Counted from the stretch's first letter, positions 26,372-35,507 are shown. The stretch: DNA of 64,000 nt from Paenibacillus_F chitinolyticus_A (GCF_045038035.1 NZ_CP173427.1:4712001-4776000), one strand, 5' to 3'. Numbers and translations: made by a program. Notes: generated by a model from the sequence alone, not told the origin.

Positions 26372-27796
26372 TTAGCAGCCGAAGTACAGGGAGTACTCGT
26401 GCGGGTGAATGCGGATCGCAACATCTTTCGCTTCGCCGCGTTTGATGTCGACATAGTTGTTGATGAAATCTTGCGTAAACACGTCGCCTTCCAGCAGGAA
26501 GTCGTGATCGGCTTGCAGAGCGTCGAGAGCTTCGTCCAGTGTACCCGGCACGCTGCGGATTTCGGACTTGTCTTCGTCGGACAGCTCGTAAATATTTTTA
26601 TCCAGCGGACCGTAGCCGAGCGCACGCGGATCGATTTTCTTCTTGATGCCGTCCAGACCGGCCATCAGCATAGCCGCGAAAGCAAGGTAAGGGTTAGCCG
26701 TGGAATCCGGCGTACGGAATTCGATGCGGCAGCCTTTCGGCGTTACGGCCGCAACCGGAATACGGACCGCTGCGGAACGGTTTCCTTTGGAGAACACCAG
26801 ATTAACCGGTGCTTCGTAACCCGGAACGAGACGTTTGAACGAGTTCGTGGACGGGTTCGTCAGAGCGATCAGAGCCGGGGCATGGTACAGAATACCGCCG
26901 ATGTAGTGCAGCGCCATTTCGCTCAGGTTGGCGTAGCCGTTTTTGTCGTAGAACAGAGGCGTGTCGCCGTCGAAAATACTTTGGTGAACGTGCATACCCG
27001 ATCCGTTGTCGCCAAAGAGCGGCTTCGGCATGAAGGTTGCGACTTTTCCGTACTGTCTCGCCGTGTTGTGAACGATATATTTGTATTTCATGAGATTGTC
27101 GGCCGTTTTGGTCAGCGTATCGAAACGGAAGTTGATTTCCGCTTGACCGGCTGTCGCCACTTCGTGGTGATGACGCTCGATGCGAAGGCCCGCTTCTTGA
27201 AGCAGACGGCACATTTCGCTGCGGATGTCCTGCTGGGTATCGACCGGTTGAACCGGCACGTAGCCGCCTTTAACGCCGACTTTGAAGCCCAGGTTGCCGC
27301 CTTCTTCTTTGCGTCCCGTGTTCCATGCGCCTTCTTCGGAATCAACGGAGTAGTAAGAGGTATTCATGCCGCTTTCGTAACGGACATCGTCGAAAATGAA
27401 AAACTCGGACTCGGGAGCGAAGTTCGCCGTCGTGCCTACGCCGGCCGTTTGCAGGAATTCTTCCGCCTTCTGTGCGATGCTGCGCGGATCGCGCTCGTAA
27501 CGCTCGCCGTCCGGCGTGTGGATGTTACACATCACGATCAGTGTCGGGTGAGCCGTGAAAGGATCGACATAAACCGACTCCGTATCAGGCATCATGACCA
27601 TATCCGACTCTTCAATGCCGCGGAAACCATGAATGGAGGAACCGTCAAAGGCAACTCCGTTCTCGAAAGTTTCTTCCTCGACTTCGCAAGCCGGGAGAGA
27701 AATGTGGTGCGCCTTACCTAAAAGATCCACAAAACGAAAATCGATCCACTCAATGTTTTTTTCCTTGATGATGTTCAAAACGTCCTGTACTGACAT
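26372..27796 (-). CDS. glnA: Glutamine synthetase, type I, long GSI-beta-like form
   Basis: 474 residues; makes glutamine from glutamate, ammonia and ATP. Signature regions: FDGSSIHGFRGIEESDM, PESEFFIFDDVRYE, the ATP site KPLFGDNGSGMHVHQS and NRSAAVRIP. Bacillus-type GlnA (GSI-alpha) is about 444 residues. This protein instead carries the extra segment near 145-170 and a Tyr403 in LDKNIYELSDEDK, the place of the adenylylated Tyr of GSI-beta enzymes. AGGAGG precedes ATG 27796. A strong promoter and a GlnR/TnrA box lie upstream, so nitrogen control is likely. No glnR is adjacent, suggesting a second glnA exists elsewhere. Confidence 0.95.
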   Translation of the reverse strand: MSVQDVLNIIKEKNIEWIDFRFVDLLGKAHHISLPACEVEEETFENGVAFDGSSIHGFRGIEESDMVMMPDTESVYVDPFTAHPTLIVMCNIHTPDGERYERDPRSIAQKAEEFLQTAGVGTTANFAPESEFFIFDDVRYESGMNTSYYSVDSEEGAWNTGRKEEGGNLGFKVGVKGGYVPVQPVDTQQDIRSEMCRLLQEAGLRIERHHHEVATAGQAEINFRFDTLTKTADNLMKYKYIVHNTARQYGKVATFMPKPLFGDNGSGMHVHQSIFDGDTPLFYDKNGYANLSEMALHYIGGILYHAPALIALTNPSTNSFKRLVPGYEAPVNLVFSKGNRSAAVRIPVAAVTPKGCRIEFRTPDSTANPYLAFAAMLMAGLDGIKKKIDPRALGYGPLDKNIYELSDEDKSEIRSVPGTLDEALDALQADHDFLLEGDVFTQDFINNYVDIKRGEAKDVAIRIHPHEYSLYFGC

Positions 27797-27874
27797 GTGT
27801 AAACCCTCCTAATTCCGTACATTCACAATGCTTTCCCTGTGTAATGTTCCAGTTTTCATTCGATCTTTTTTCAT

Positions 27875-27904
27875 ATTATATAGCGGCCGGAGAAATGTCG
27901 TCAA
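27875..27904 (-). promoter_or_regulatory. Vegetative promoter of glnA
   Basis: Minus strand TTGACG (27904-27899), 18 bases, TATAAT (27880-27875). Start of transcription near 27868, giving a leader of about 70 bases. Confidence 0.75.
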
Positions 27905-27932
27905 TACTCATGTCAGGTATTTTTTTAAATAA

Positions 27933-27949
27933 TGTTAGGTAATGTTACA
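27933..27949. promoter_or_regulatory. GlnR/TnrA operator box
   Basis: TGTTA-GGTAATG-TTACA matches the 17-base nitrogen-control consensus TGTNA-N7-TNACA at every defined position. It lies about 73 bases upstream of the predicted glnA start site, a position compatible with TnrA-like activation or GlnR binding. Confidence 0.75.
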
Positions 27950-27956
27950 TGAAAAA

Positions 27957-27983
27957 CAAAAAAACCGGATTTCTCCGGTTTTT
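27957..27983 (-). terminator. Terminator of the DAHP synthase gene
   Basis: AAAAACCGGA, short loop, TCCGGTTTTT; T-run in the leftward direction. Confidence 0.85.
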
Positions 27984-28030
27984 AAGCTGTTTGTGGGGGA
28001 ATTTCGCGGATTTTCGGACAACCTGTCGGA

Positions 28031-29074
28031 TTAGACGAGTGCGGGGGTTTTGGCGGTATCGAATCTTTTGCCGCAAAGCGGAGCCAGCTTCTCCAGATCT
28101 TGAAGCAGCTTGGCGAACTGGTCCGGGAACAGGGACTGGACGCCGTCTCCGGTCATCGAATTGTCCGGGTCCGTATGCATTTCGATGATGAGGCCGTTCG
28201 CTCCGGCGGCCACGGAAGCCTTCGTCATCGGCTCGACCAGCTCGCGGCGCCCCGTCCCATGACTCGGATCGGAGATGACCGGCAGATGGCTCAAGCTCTG
28301 AAGCACCGGAATCGCCGAAAGATCGAGCGTGTTGCGGGTATAAGTCTCGAATGTTCGGATTCCGCGTTCGCAGAGCATCACATTCGGATTGCCTCCCGCA
28401 AGGATGTATTCCGCCGCATTAAGGAATTCGTCGTACGTCGAGCTGAAGCCGCGCTTGAGCAGCACCGGCGTCTGGATCGAGCCCAGCTTGCGCAGCAGAT
28501 CGAAGTTCTGCATGTTGCGGGTGCCCACCTGCAGAATATCGGCGTATTCCGCGCAGACATCCACGTATTCCGGCGTCATGACCTCCGTAATCGTCAGAAG
28601 ACCGTGCTTGCGTCCGGCTTCCGCCATCATGACGAGCCCTTCCACGCCGACGCCCTGGAAGCTGTAAGGGCCCGTGCGCGGCTTGAAAGCGCCGCCCCGG
28701 AGCACTTGACCGCCCGCCGCCTTGACCAGGCGGGCGATTTCGTCGATCTGCTCGGGAGTCTCGACGGCGCACGGGCCGCCCATGACGACGAGCTGATCGC
28801 CGCCGATCTCCACATCCTTGATGCGGATAACCGTATCCGCCGGATGGAAATCGCGGCTTGCCAGCTTGTAGGACTTCGAGATTTTGACCACCTGCTCGAC
28901 TCCCTTCAGCTGGCGCAGCTGCTCGGCCAATACAGGATCGGCCTGCCCGATGATGCCGATAACCGTACGGTCTTCTCCGTGCGATACGTGCGCTTTTACT
29001 TCATGCTTCTCGATGATGTGTACGATTTCCTGAATACGCGCTTCTTCAACCTTATTTGAAAGAATGACGATCAT
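28031..29074 (-). CDS. aroF: 3-deoxy-7-phosphoheptulonate (DAHP) synthase
   Basis: 347 residues; first step of the shikimate pathway, joining phosphoenolpyruvate and erythrose 4-phosphate. Type I-beta enzyme: an N-terminal ACT-like/ferredoxin-like domain (about 1-70), then a barrel with VVMGGPCAVET, GAFKPRTGPYSFQG, LLKRGFSST, LCERGIRTFE and the metal-site segment ISDPSHGTGRRE. AGGAG precedes the start at a slightly long distance. Monocistronic with a terminator. The N-domain suggests allosteric control, as in other I-beta enzymes. Confidence 0.95.
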   Translation of the reverse strand: MIVILSNKVEEARIQEIVHIIEKHEVKAHVSHGEDRTVIGIIGQADPVLAEQLRQLKGVEQVVKISKSYKLASRDFHPADTVIRIKDVEIGGDQLVVMGGPCAVETPEQIDEIARLVKAAGGQVLRGGAFKPRTGPYSFQGVGVEGLVMMAEAGRKHGLLTITEVMTPEYVDVCAEYADILQVGTRNMQNFDLLRKLGSIQTPVLLKRGFSSTYDEFLNAAEYILAGGNPNVMLCERGIRTFETYTRNTLDLSAIPVLQSLSHLPVISDPSHGTGRRELVEPMTKASVAAGANGLIIEMHTDPDNSMTGDGVQSLFPDQFAKLLQDLEKLAPLCGKRFDTAKTPALV

Positions 29075-29188
29075 TCCCGCTCACGCTCCTGAATGTAGAA
29101 TAATGGGTTACCTTCTCGCTTCAACGCTTGTTTGCTTTTAAGCTTCTACGCTTTTATCCATTAAAGTAACTCGCTAAAATAATAATAA

Positions 29189-29216
29189 CAGGCTTGACGA
29201 TTATCCGTCAAGCCTG
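29189..29216 (-). terminator. Terminator after the DUF2062 gene
   Basis: CAGGCTTGACG, six-base loop, CGTCAAGCCTG; a T-rich stretch follows on the minus strand. Closes the HK-ispH-DUF2062 direction of transcription. Confidence 0.85.
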
Positions 29217-29255
29217 CATCTGTCTGTTTATTCTGTTAAGTCGCGAGGCCGTGCG

Positions 29256-29810
29256 TCAATCCGCGTCACCCGGAAGCCCGGAAGCCATAGCGTGCTGATG
29301 TTCCTTGCGCAGTCTGCGCCTGTCCTTGCGCCGGCTGGCATGGAGCCTCAGCAGAAGCATGATCGGGAAGTACATGATCAGGCCGAGAGCGCCCCCGACG
29401 ATCATTCCGCCTACGATCAGTTCCAGGCTTCCTTTCAGGACATTCGCAAGAAAAGCAGGAACGTGGTGAATCAGGTACTCCTTGAAGCCCGGAGGAACGA
29501 CAAGGGAACCCACCGGTTTGTTAAACAGGATCGCCATCGGCACATAAATGATTTTACCGAACACGAACCCGATCAGCGCACCCGCAAAATTGCCCCGCAG
29601 CAACCATACGAGGGGAAAAATAAGAAAAAAAGCCAGCCCGACCGTCGGAAGAGTGAACATCTCGACGGCCAGTCCGATGGAGAATCCGGTGGCGACCATA
29701 GAAGGCCCGCCCTTGGCGCGAAGCAGCAGAAGATATTTGTATTTAAACCAGCGACCCGTCTGTTTAAGATCAATCTTTTTCTTTCGGAGTGCCCCTTCAC
29801 TAACCTGCAT
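29256..29810 (-). CDS. DUF2062 membrane protein
   Basis: 184 residues with three or four membrane segments (FTLPTVGLAFFLIFPLVWLL; GALIGFVFGKIIYVPMAIL; LIVGGMIVGGALGLIMYFP) and basic ends. The GPSMVATGFSIGLAVEMF stretch is typical of DUF2062, whose function is unknown. It lies 32 bases after ispH in the same direction and so is probably co-transcribed. The ribosome site (GAGG, only 4 bases from ATG) is weak, so the true start may lie slightly downstream. Confidence 0.85.
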   Translation of the reverse strand: MQVSEGALRKKKIDLKQTGRWFKYKYLLLLRAKGGPSMVATGFSIGLAVEMFTLPTVGLAFFLIFPLVWLLRGNFAGALIGFVFGKIIYVPMAILFNKPVGSLVVPPGFKEYLIHHVPAFLANVLKGSLELIVGGMIVGGALGLIMYFPIMLLLRLHASRRKDRRRLRKEHQHAMASGLPGDAD

Positions 29811-29842
29811 GGTGCCTCATCCTATCCTGTAAATTAGGCCGG

Positions 29843-30796
29843 TTATTCGGCGGCAGCCTTTGTTTTGGCCATCGGGATCAATTTCTTCATATTCACGGTG
29901 CGTGTAACGCCCCATGTAGCCGGATCGGCCGGATCGAACTGCTCCAGATAAGCGATCGCTTCCTTCGTAATCGGAGTCGGCGTGGAAGCGCCGGAAGTGA
30001 CGCCGACCGTACGGACGCCCATCAGCCAACTCTTGTCGATTTCGGAAACGTCCGATACCCGGTATGCTTTGACGCCCGAGATTTCTTCCGACACCTGGGC
30101 CAGCCGGTTCGAATTGTTGCTTTTGGGATCGCCGACCACGATAACCAGATCCGTCTCCTTCGCCTGTTCCGCAACCGCTTCCTGACGGACCTGCGTCGCC
30201 AGACAAATCTCGTTATGAATTTCAGCCGTCGGGAAACTCTCCAGCAGCTTCTTCATAATATGCTTGATGTCCCACTGGCTCATCGTCGTCTGATTCGTGA
30301 TCAGAATTTTCGCCGAAGCGATATGAAGCTCCTCCGCGTCCGCCAGCGTCTCGATCAGATGAACGTGCTCGGGAGCGATACCGACGGCGCCTTCCGGCTC
30401 GGGATGGCCTTTCTTACCGATATAAATAATCTCGTATCCTTCCGCCGTTTTCTCGCGGATCAGATCGTGTGTTTTCGTTACATCCGGACAAGTTGCGTCA
30501 ACAACCGTCAAGCCTTTCTCTCGTGCCTTGCGGCGGACTTCCGGCGAAACGCCGTGCGCCGTAAAAATAACGGTACCGCCCGTCACCTGCTCCAGAATTT
30601 CGAGCCGGTTGGGACCGTCCAGCGTGATAACCCCCTCGTCTTCGAAGAAACGGGTTACGTGCGAGTTATGAACAATCATACCGAGTATATAAATCGGCCG
30701 CGGCAGATCCAGATTCTTGGCGGTTTGCATTGCAAGCGCCATTGCATCCACCACGCCGTAACAATAGCCCCTTGGGGAAATTTTGACGACTTTCAA
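29843..30796 (-). CDS. ispH: 4-hydroxy-3-methylbut-2-enyl diphosphate reductase
   Basis: 317 residues; the iron-sulfur enzyme for the last step of the MEP isoprenoid pathway, yielding IPP and DMAPP. The three cluster Cys are in PRGYCYGVVDA (Cys12), VDATCPDVTK and NEICLAT; the conserved segment YILGMIVHNSHV is present. TTG 30796 is preferred as start: AGGTGG lies exactly 8 bases upstream and the protein then begins MKVVKISPRGYCYG like its relatives, while the GTG codons at 30808 and 30805 overlap the ribosome site itself. It is 45 bases after the sensor kinase gene. Confidence 0.95.
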   Translation of the reverse strand: MKVVKISPRGYCYGVVDAMALAMQTAKNLDLPRPIYILGMIVHNSHVTRFFEDEGVITLDGPNRLEILEQVTGGTVIFTAHGVSPEVRRKAREKGLTVVDATCPDVTKTHDLIREKTAEGYEIIYIGKKGHPEPEGAVGIAPEHVHLIETLADAEELHIASAKILITNQTTMSQWDIKHIMKKLLESFPTAEIHNEICLATQVRQEAVAEQAKETDLVIVVGDPKSNNSNRLAQVSEEISGVKAYRVSDVSEIDKSWLMGVRTVGVTSGASTPTPITKEAIAYLEQFDPADPATWGVTRTVNMKKLIPMAKTKAAAE

Positions 30797-30841
30797 CGAA
30801 AGCACCACCTTTTTTGTCGTTCATACCTTCATTATAGCCGA

Positions 30842-32362
30842 TCAGGAGACGGGAAGAAAGACAACGGGCAGCCAAATGATAAAGGTCGAGCCCTCTCCTT
30901 GGCGGGTTTTTACCTCAATGGAGCCCTTATGTTCGTCGATAATCCATTTCGCGATCGACAAGCCGAGCCCGGTGCCCGCCGTCCTTCCCCTGGAAACGTC
31001 CGCCCGGTAAAACCTGTCGAAAATATGCGGAACCTCTTCCTTGTCCATCCCGATCCCCGTGTCCGCAATACGCAGACCGATCTGATCCCCGGAGCGGAGC
31101 GCATCCAGCCGGACGCTGCCCTGCTCGGTGTATTTGAAGGCATTTTCTATAAAAATGAACAAAAGCTGCTGGACATAGTCTTTGTTGCCGACCACGACCA
31201 CATCCGTCAGCGGGTCCAGATCTCCCACTTCCCACTGCACCTGGCGCGGGAGAAACTGGGCGCGCCGGGCGACTTCCTCGACGAGCGGCCTCAGCTCGAG
31301 AGGCTGCCGCTGCATCTCGAAGCCGGCATCCGCCCGCGCCAGCGACAGCATGTCGTTGACGAGCCGGCTCATGCGGTGGGCTTCCCCGGCGATATCCTGC
31401 ATCGCCTCGATGGACATCTCCATCTGCTCTTTGTCCTGGCCGCCGCCCTGTCCGCTTGTCAGCGTGCGGCTCCACATCTTCTCGAGCAGCTCCACGTTGC
31501 CGCGAATCGTCGTCAGCGGCGTCCTCAGCTCGTGGGAAGCATCCGAGACGAACCGGCGCTGGGCGCGGTAAGCTTCCTCCAGCTCGCTGTACACGAGCTG
31601 GAGCCGGCCGAGCATGCCGTTGATCGTGACGGTGAGCCGGCCGATCTCGTCTTCGGGCCCGTCGTACAAAATCCGCTTGTCAAGATCCGTGCCCTTCTCG
31701 ATCTGCTGCGTAGCCACGATGACCTGCTCAATCGGCCGCAGGGCCTTCCTCGCCAGGAACCAGCCGAGCGTTCCGGCGATCAGCACCGTCAGCATGGCGA
31801 GAATCGCCAGCGTATACTGGAGCAGGTTGAAAAAGTTCTCGTAATAATTAATGGTCGCTCCGACCTGAAGCACGCCCCGGGTCAGCTTATTCCCGGTTAC
31901 CGGATCGGTGATGTCGAACCCCCGGCTGACCAGAATAATCGGATAGGACTTGTCCATCACCTTCAAGTTCAGCCGCTCGACCACGAGCGTATCTTTGCCC
32001 CGCAGCTTCTGCGCCGCATTGTTTGTAATGGGCAGCGTCAGCTCCAGATTTTTAAGAACGGAAGACCGGTCGTGAATAACGGGGCCTTCCTTATCGTTCA
32101 AGCTGGCAAGCTGAAGGAGCGTGTTTTCCGAAAACATATCCACGTTGTCGAGCTCCAGCTTGATCGGAACCCTACCCCGGATCGAGGGGGCGGCAAGCGG
32201 CTTGATCCGCTCGTACGTCTCCGTCCAAGTGCGGCCCAGTTGTTTTTCCAGATCGTTATAGATGTAAAAGGAAAGAAATAAATAGAGGCCGAAGCCGAAC
32301 AGCAGCAGCGTAACCGACAAAATGCCGGAATACCACAGCGTCAGCCGGAGGCGGATAGACAT
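30842..32362 (-). CDS. HAMP-type sensor histidine kinase
   Basis: 506 residues. Membrane segments near 7-30 and 185-205 flank an extracytoplasmic domain; then HAMP, HisKA with the motif SDASHELRTPLTTIRG, and an ATPase with N-box FIENAFKYTEQG, G-boxes ADTGIGM and GTGLGLSIAKWI, and F-box FDRFYRAD. Its start directly abuts the response-regulator stop (TAG-ATG) with AGGAG upstream, so it is the cognate kinase. Context: the regulator and an HtrA protease lie upstream on the same strand, as expected for a secretion-stress system like CssRS. Direct evidence for CssS orthology is lacking. Confidence 0.92.
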   Translation of the reverse strand: MSIRLRLTLWYSGILSVTLLLFGFGLYLFLSFYIYNDLEKQLGRTWTETYERIKPLAAPSIRGRVPIKLELDNVDMFSENTLLQLASLNDKEGPVIHDRSSVLKNLELTLPITNNAAQKLRGKDTLVVERLNLKVMDKSYPIILVSRGFDITDPVTGNKLTRGVLQVGATINYYENFFNLLQYTLAILAMLTVLIAGTLGWFLARKALRPIEQVIVATQQIEKGTDLDKRILYDGPEDEIGRLTVTINGMLGRLQLVYSELEEAYRAQRRFVSDASHELRTPLTTIRGNVELLEKMWSRTLTSGQGGGQDKEQMEMSIEAMQDIAGEAHRMSRLVNDMLSLARADAGFEMQRQPLELRPLVEEVARRAQFLPRQVQWEVGDLDPLTDVVVVGNKDYVQQLLFIFIENAFKYTEQGSVRLDALRSGDQIGLRIADTGIGMDKEEVPHIFDRFYRADVSRGRTAGTGLGLSIAKWIIDEHKGSIEVKTRQGEGSTFIIWLPVVFLPVS

Positions 32363-33052
32363 CTAGCTCTCTCCTCTCAGCACATAACCGGCCCCGCGCA
32401 CGGTTTGAATAATGCGCTTATGGCCGTACTCCTCCGTTTTTTGCCGGAGCAGGGCAATGTACACTTCCAGCACATTCGACTCCCCGCTGTAATCGTAACC
32501 CCATATTTTTTCCATGATGATGTCCCGGGAGAGAACCCGCTTCGGATTCTGCATAAACAGGTGCAGCAGGTCGAATTCCTTCGTCGTAAGCTCGATAAGC
32601 TGGCTCTCGCGGAACACCTCGCGCGTATCCATATCCAGCGTGATGTTGTCGTAGTGCAGCCGGTTCGTCGGCTGCTCGGCGCGTTCGTTCCGTCTGCGCA
32701 GCAGCACCCGCACGCGGGCCAGCAGCTCTTCCAGCGCGAATGGCTTGATAAGATAGTCGTCCGCTCCGAGATCAAGCCCCTTCACCCGGTCGGTGACTTC
32801 GTCTTTGGCTGTCAGCATGAGAATCGGCACGCTGCTTCCGCCTTCGCGGATTCGCCGGCAGACCTCCCACCCGTCCACGACGGGCATCATCACGTCCAGG
32901 ATGACCAGATGGGGCTCCTGCTCGAGCATTTTTTTCAACCCGTCGTTGCCGTTGTTGGCCGTTACGATCGTATAGCCCTCGAAGGCAAGGCTGCGCCGCA
33001 GCATGGACGTAATTTTCTCGTCGTCATCTATTACCAGTATCGTTTCACGCAT
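32363..33052 (-). CDS. OmpR-type response regulator
   Basis: 229 residues: receiver with VIDDDEK and phospho-Asp53 (VILDVMMPVVDG), Lys in IKPFALEEL, then a winged-helix domain (about 130-225; LIELTTKEFDLLHLFMQNP). ATG 33052 is chosen because AAGGGTGA lies 8 bases before it; the GTG at 33064 overlaps that site. Partner of the adjoining kinase. HtrA lies upstream, separated by its own terminator, and is a plausible target. Confidence 0.92.
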   Translation of the reverse strand: MRETILVIDDDEKITSMLRRSLAFEGYTIVTANNGNDGLKKMLEQEPHLVILDVMMPVVDGWEVCRRIREGGSSVPILMLTAKDEVTDRVKGLDLGADDYLIKPFALEELLARVRVLLRRRNERAEQPTNRLHYDNITLDMDTREVFRESQLIELTTKEFDLLHLFMQNPKRVLSRDIIMEKIWGYDYSGESNVLEVYIALLRQKTEEYGHKRIIQTVRGAGYVLRGES

Positions 33053-33187
33053 GAATGTTTTCACCCTTCTGTAGATGGATTCGGGCTGCAGGCAGCCTCG
33101 CGGGACGCTTTTACCCTCTATTGTATCAAATTCGGCGTTGGAGCAAAATCTCGGACGCCCTCCGCCCTTGAAGCAGGACTAGCTGCC

Positions 33188-33226
33188 GAAAAAAAAGCAG
33201 AGAACGGCATCGCTGCCGTTCTCTGC
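33188..33226 (-). terminator. Terminator of htrA
   Basis: AGCAGAGAACGGCA pairs with TGCCGTTCTCTGCT; eight T follow on the minus strand. Confidence 0.9.
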
Positions 33227-33251
33227 TCCGCATCGTGCGGCAGTCCGACCG

Positions 33252-34862
33252 TTACTTCTTCTCGGTCGTATCCGCTGCGTTTTTGTCTCCGACGGTGACG
33301 TTGATTTCGACACGTTTGCCGTCACGCATCACGCCGATTTTGGCTTTGTCCCCCACTTTCAGGGCCTGGATCTTGGTCGTCACATCCTGTGAATTCGTCA
33401 CTTTCTGATCGTTCACGTCGACGATGACGTCATAGGGGCGCATGCCTGCCTGGAAGGCCGGGCTCTTGCGCGTAACCTCGGCTACAATTGCGCCTTCGGT
33501 GTTTGGCAGCTTCAGCTCGCTGACCCATTCTTTATCCACGTTCTGAAGGCTCACGCCGATGTACGGAGCTTTTTCCTTCGGAATCGTCACGTTGTTTTTC
33601 AGGTTATCCAGAACGGTCGAGAAAGTGCTCTCCGAAATAGCAAACCCGATCCCCTGCGCCTGCGAACTTACGGCCGTGTTGATGCCGATAACTTCTCCGT
33701 TCATGTTGAGCAGCGGGCCGCCGGAGTTGCCGGGGTTAATGGACGCGTCCGTCTGCAGCAGATGCTTGTAGTTGCGCGTGCCCTGCTCATCCTGAATCGT
33801 GATCGGACGCTCCTTGGCGCTGAGCACGCCGACCGTTACCGTATGGTCGAATCCGTACGGATTGCCGATCGCGACCACCCAGTCTCCTACGTTCAGACTG
33901 TCCGCTTTACCGATCGGCAGAATCGGGAAGTCCTTGTCGCCTTCGATTTTCATAGCGGCCAGGTCGAGGTCGTAACTGTTGCCCAGAAGCTTGGCGACGA
34001 ACGGCTTGTCGTAGCCCTGAACGGTTACGCGGATTTCATCGGCTCCGTCGATTACATGCTCATTCGTCAGAATGTAGCCGCTTTTCTCGAAGATAAAGCC
34101 GGTTCCGCTGCCTGCCAGTTGAAGGGCGCCGTCGCTTTTGCCCGAACCGCTGTCCTGCTTCCCGGAATCTCCCTGGTCTCCGAAGAAGAACCGGTAGAAA
34201 GGATCGTTCATCTGGCTCTTCTGGGAGCTGCTTTTCGTCTTGACGTAAGATTCGATCTTAACGGTTGCCGGACTTGCCTGGGCGAAAATCTGGGCGATGT
34301 TGTCCGGACGGGCCGAGTCCAGCGAAACTTTGCTTGCAGTGCCCGCCGCTACCGTCTGAGAAGAATTAGGCTGCGCGCCCGGAAGGGCCATCGGCTGTTT
34401 GCCGGTGAACAGGTTCGTTTTGTCCGCCGCAAACATGAGCGTGCTCACGACGACCGCACCGGCCAGGAAAGCGGCAAATCCGCTGCGGAGGGACGAGCGT
34501 TTCTTAGCGGGTCCGCTGCCGTTCCAGCCTCCGCCCGGCTTAGAGGCGCCGTCTCTGCTGAAGGAGAAGGATCTTACCGGCTTCGGTGGCGTCACTTCCA
34601 CAGGCGCCGAACCTTCGCGGTTCGAGTAGGCGGTCGTGTCCGATTCGGCGTTGCGCGTTTCCTCGGTCATCCCCGTCTTGTGGGGACCGTAAGAGTAGTA
34701 GTAGGAAGGTTTCTCCTGCGCCGCCGCTTCTTCGCGACCGGAGTCGTATCCGGGTTCGTAGTCGGCCTCCCGTCTTTCCAATTCACGCTCGCGGTCACGG
34801 TCGCGGTTTAAATCCGAATCGTTGCTGCGTTCAGGGCCGAATTCTTTTTTATAATCATCCAT
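33252..34862 (-). CDS. htrA: Membrane-anchored HtrA/DegP serine protease with PDZ domain
   Basis: 536 residues. A long charged and Tyr-rich cytoplasmic N-terminus (1-125) precedes one membrane anchor (about 127-146); then the trypsin-like domain outside the cell with His269 (TNEHVIDG), Asp300 (SYDLDLAAMKI) and Ser380 (INPGNSGGPLLN), and a C-terminal PDZ domain (about 435-525). It degrades or refolds misfolded exported proteins. ATG 34862 follows GGAGG; the ORF upstream of it is unsupported. The neighbouring two-component pair suggests secretion-stress control, as with CssRS and htrA in Bacillus subtilis. Confidence 0.95.
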   Translation of the reverse strand: MDDYKKEFGPERSNDSDLNRDRDRERELERREADYEPGYDSGREEAAAQEKPSYYYSYGPHKTGMTEETRNAESDTTAYSNREGSAPVEVTPPKPVRSFSFSRDGASKPGGGWNGSGPAKKRSSLRSGFAAFLAGAVVVSTLMFAADKTNLFTGKQPMALPGAQPNSSQTVAAGTASKVSLDSARPDNIAQIFAQASPATVKIESYVKTKSSSQKSQMNDPFYRFFFGDQGDSGKQDSGSGKSDGALQLAGSGTGFIFEKSGYILTNEHVIDGADEIRVTVQGYDKPFVAKLLGNSYDLDLAAMKIEGDKDFPILPIGKADSLNVGDWVVAIGNPYGFDHTVTVGVLSAKERPITIQDEQGTRNYKHLLQTDASINPGNSGGPLLNMNGEVIGINTAVSSQAQGIGFAISESTFSTVLDNLKNNVTIPKEKAPYIGVSLQNVDKEWVSELKLPNTEGAIVAEVTRKSPAFQAGMRPYDVIVDVNDQKVTNSQDVTTKIQALKVGDKAKIGVMRDGKRVEINVTVGDKNAADTTEKK

Positions 34863-35021
34863 GGCAATTCCTCCATTTATAAAAGTTAGGAAAAAGAGTA
34901 TAAAAAACGAAGGACGGTTGACATGAAGGCTTTTTTTGTAATTCGTGTTGTTCACCGTCTCTGTACTTTTATAATGGACTTCCTTCCTTAAGCAAACCTT
35001 AAAATTCAATAAAATGGAGGT

Positions 35022-35045
35022 AAAAAAGCCGGCTCACCGGCCGGC
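35022..35045 (-). terminator. Terminator of the YugN-like gene
   Basis: GC-rich hairpin (GCCGG...CCGGC) followed by six T on the minus strand. Confidence 0.65.
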
Positions 35046-35093
35046 ATCGTGTCGATTTGGGTCCTTTTAACTAAAAACATGGGACGGGAACGC

Positions 35094-35507
35094 TCAGTGC
35101 AGCCATTTCCGTTCGACATCCCGCAGAAGTTTCTCCGCTTTTCCGATCCATTCGCTTTCGATCTCGGCGTCCGGATCGAGCGGGGTCTGAAACTGGTTCA
35201 CCAGCGCGGAAACCGTCATCATATGGGCTTCGGGATCGTTGCCTTCATTGTAAACGTGCTTCAGCACGTAAGGCGCCCCGATCTTCACCATCGCGTCGGT
35301 TTCGTCCGTATCGCCGTCCAGTGTCCCTTCCGTCACTTCAAAAGGGATACGCAGCCACACTTTGTGCGCCTCATCCAGATAACGGTCGAACGAACCGTGA
35401 TCGTACTCCCAGTTCCCGCCTAATGTAAACTCGAACGTGTGCAAATAGTCCCGGACATTGTCGAACGCTTCTACCGTTTCCTGGAGTGAGGAATTCAAAG
35501 CTTTCAC
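35094..35507 (-). CDS. YugN-like protein
   Basis: 137 residues, acidic, soluble. The pattern TFEFTLGGNWEYDHGSFD, followed by VWLRIPFEV and APYVLKHVYNEG, fits the YugN-like family of Firmicutes, whose function is unknown. GTG 35507 is the start, with AGGAGG 8 bases upstream. It stands alone between htrA and the lia operon. The 250 bases upstream (35508-35760) are GC-rich and hold no credible gene. Confidence 0.85.
   Translation of the reverse strand: MKALNSSLQETVEAFDNVRDYLHTFEFTLGGNWEYDHGSFDRYLDEAHKVWLRIPFEVTEGTLDGDTDETDAMVKIGAPYVLKHVYNEGNDPEAHMMTVSALVNQFQTPLDPDAEIESEWIGKAEKLLRDVERKWLH

Noticed and set aside
30215..32281. 688-codon plus-strand ORF opposite ispH and the kinase
   Set aside because: Spans two well-defined genes on the other strand; typical GC shadow.
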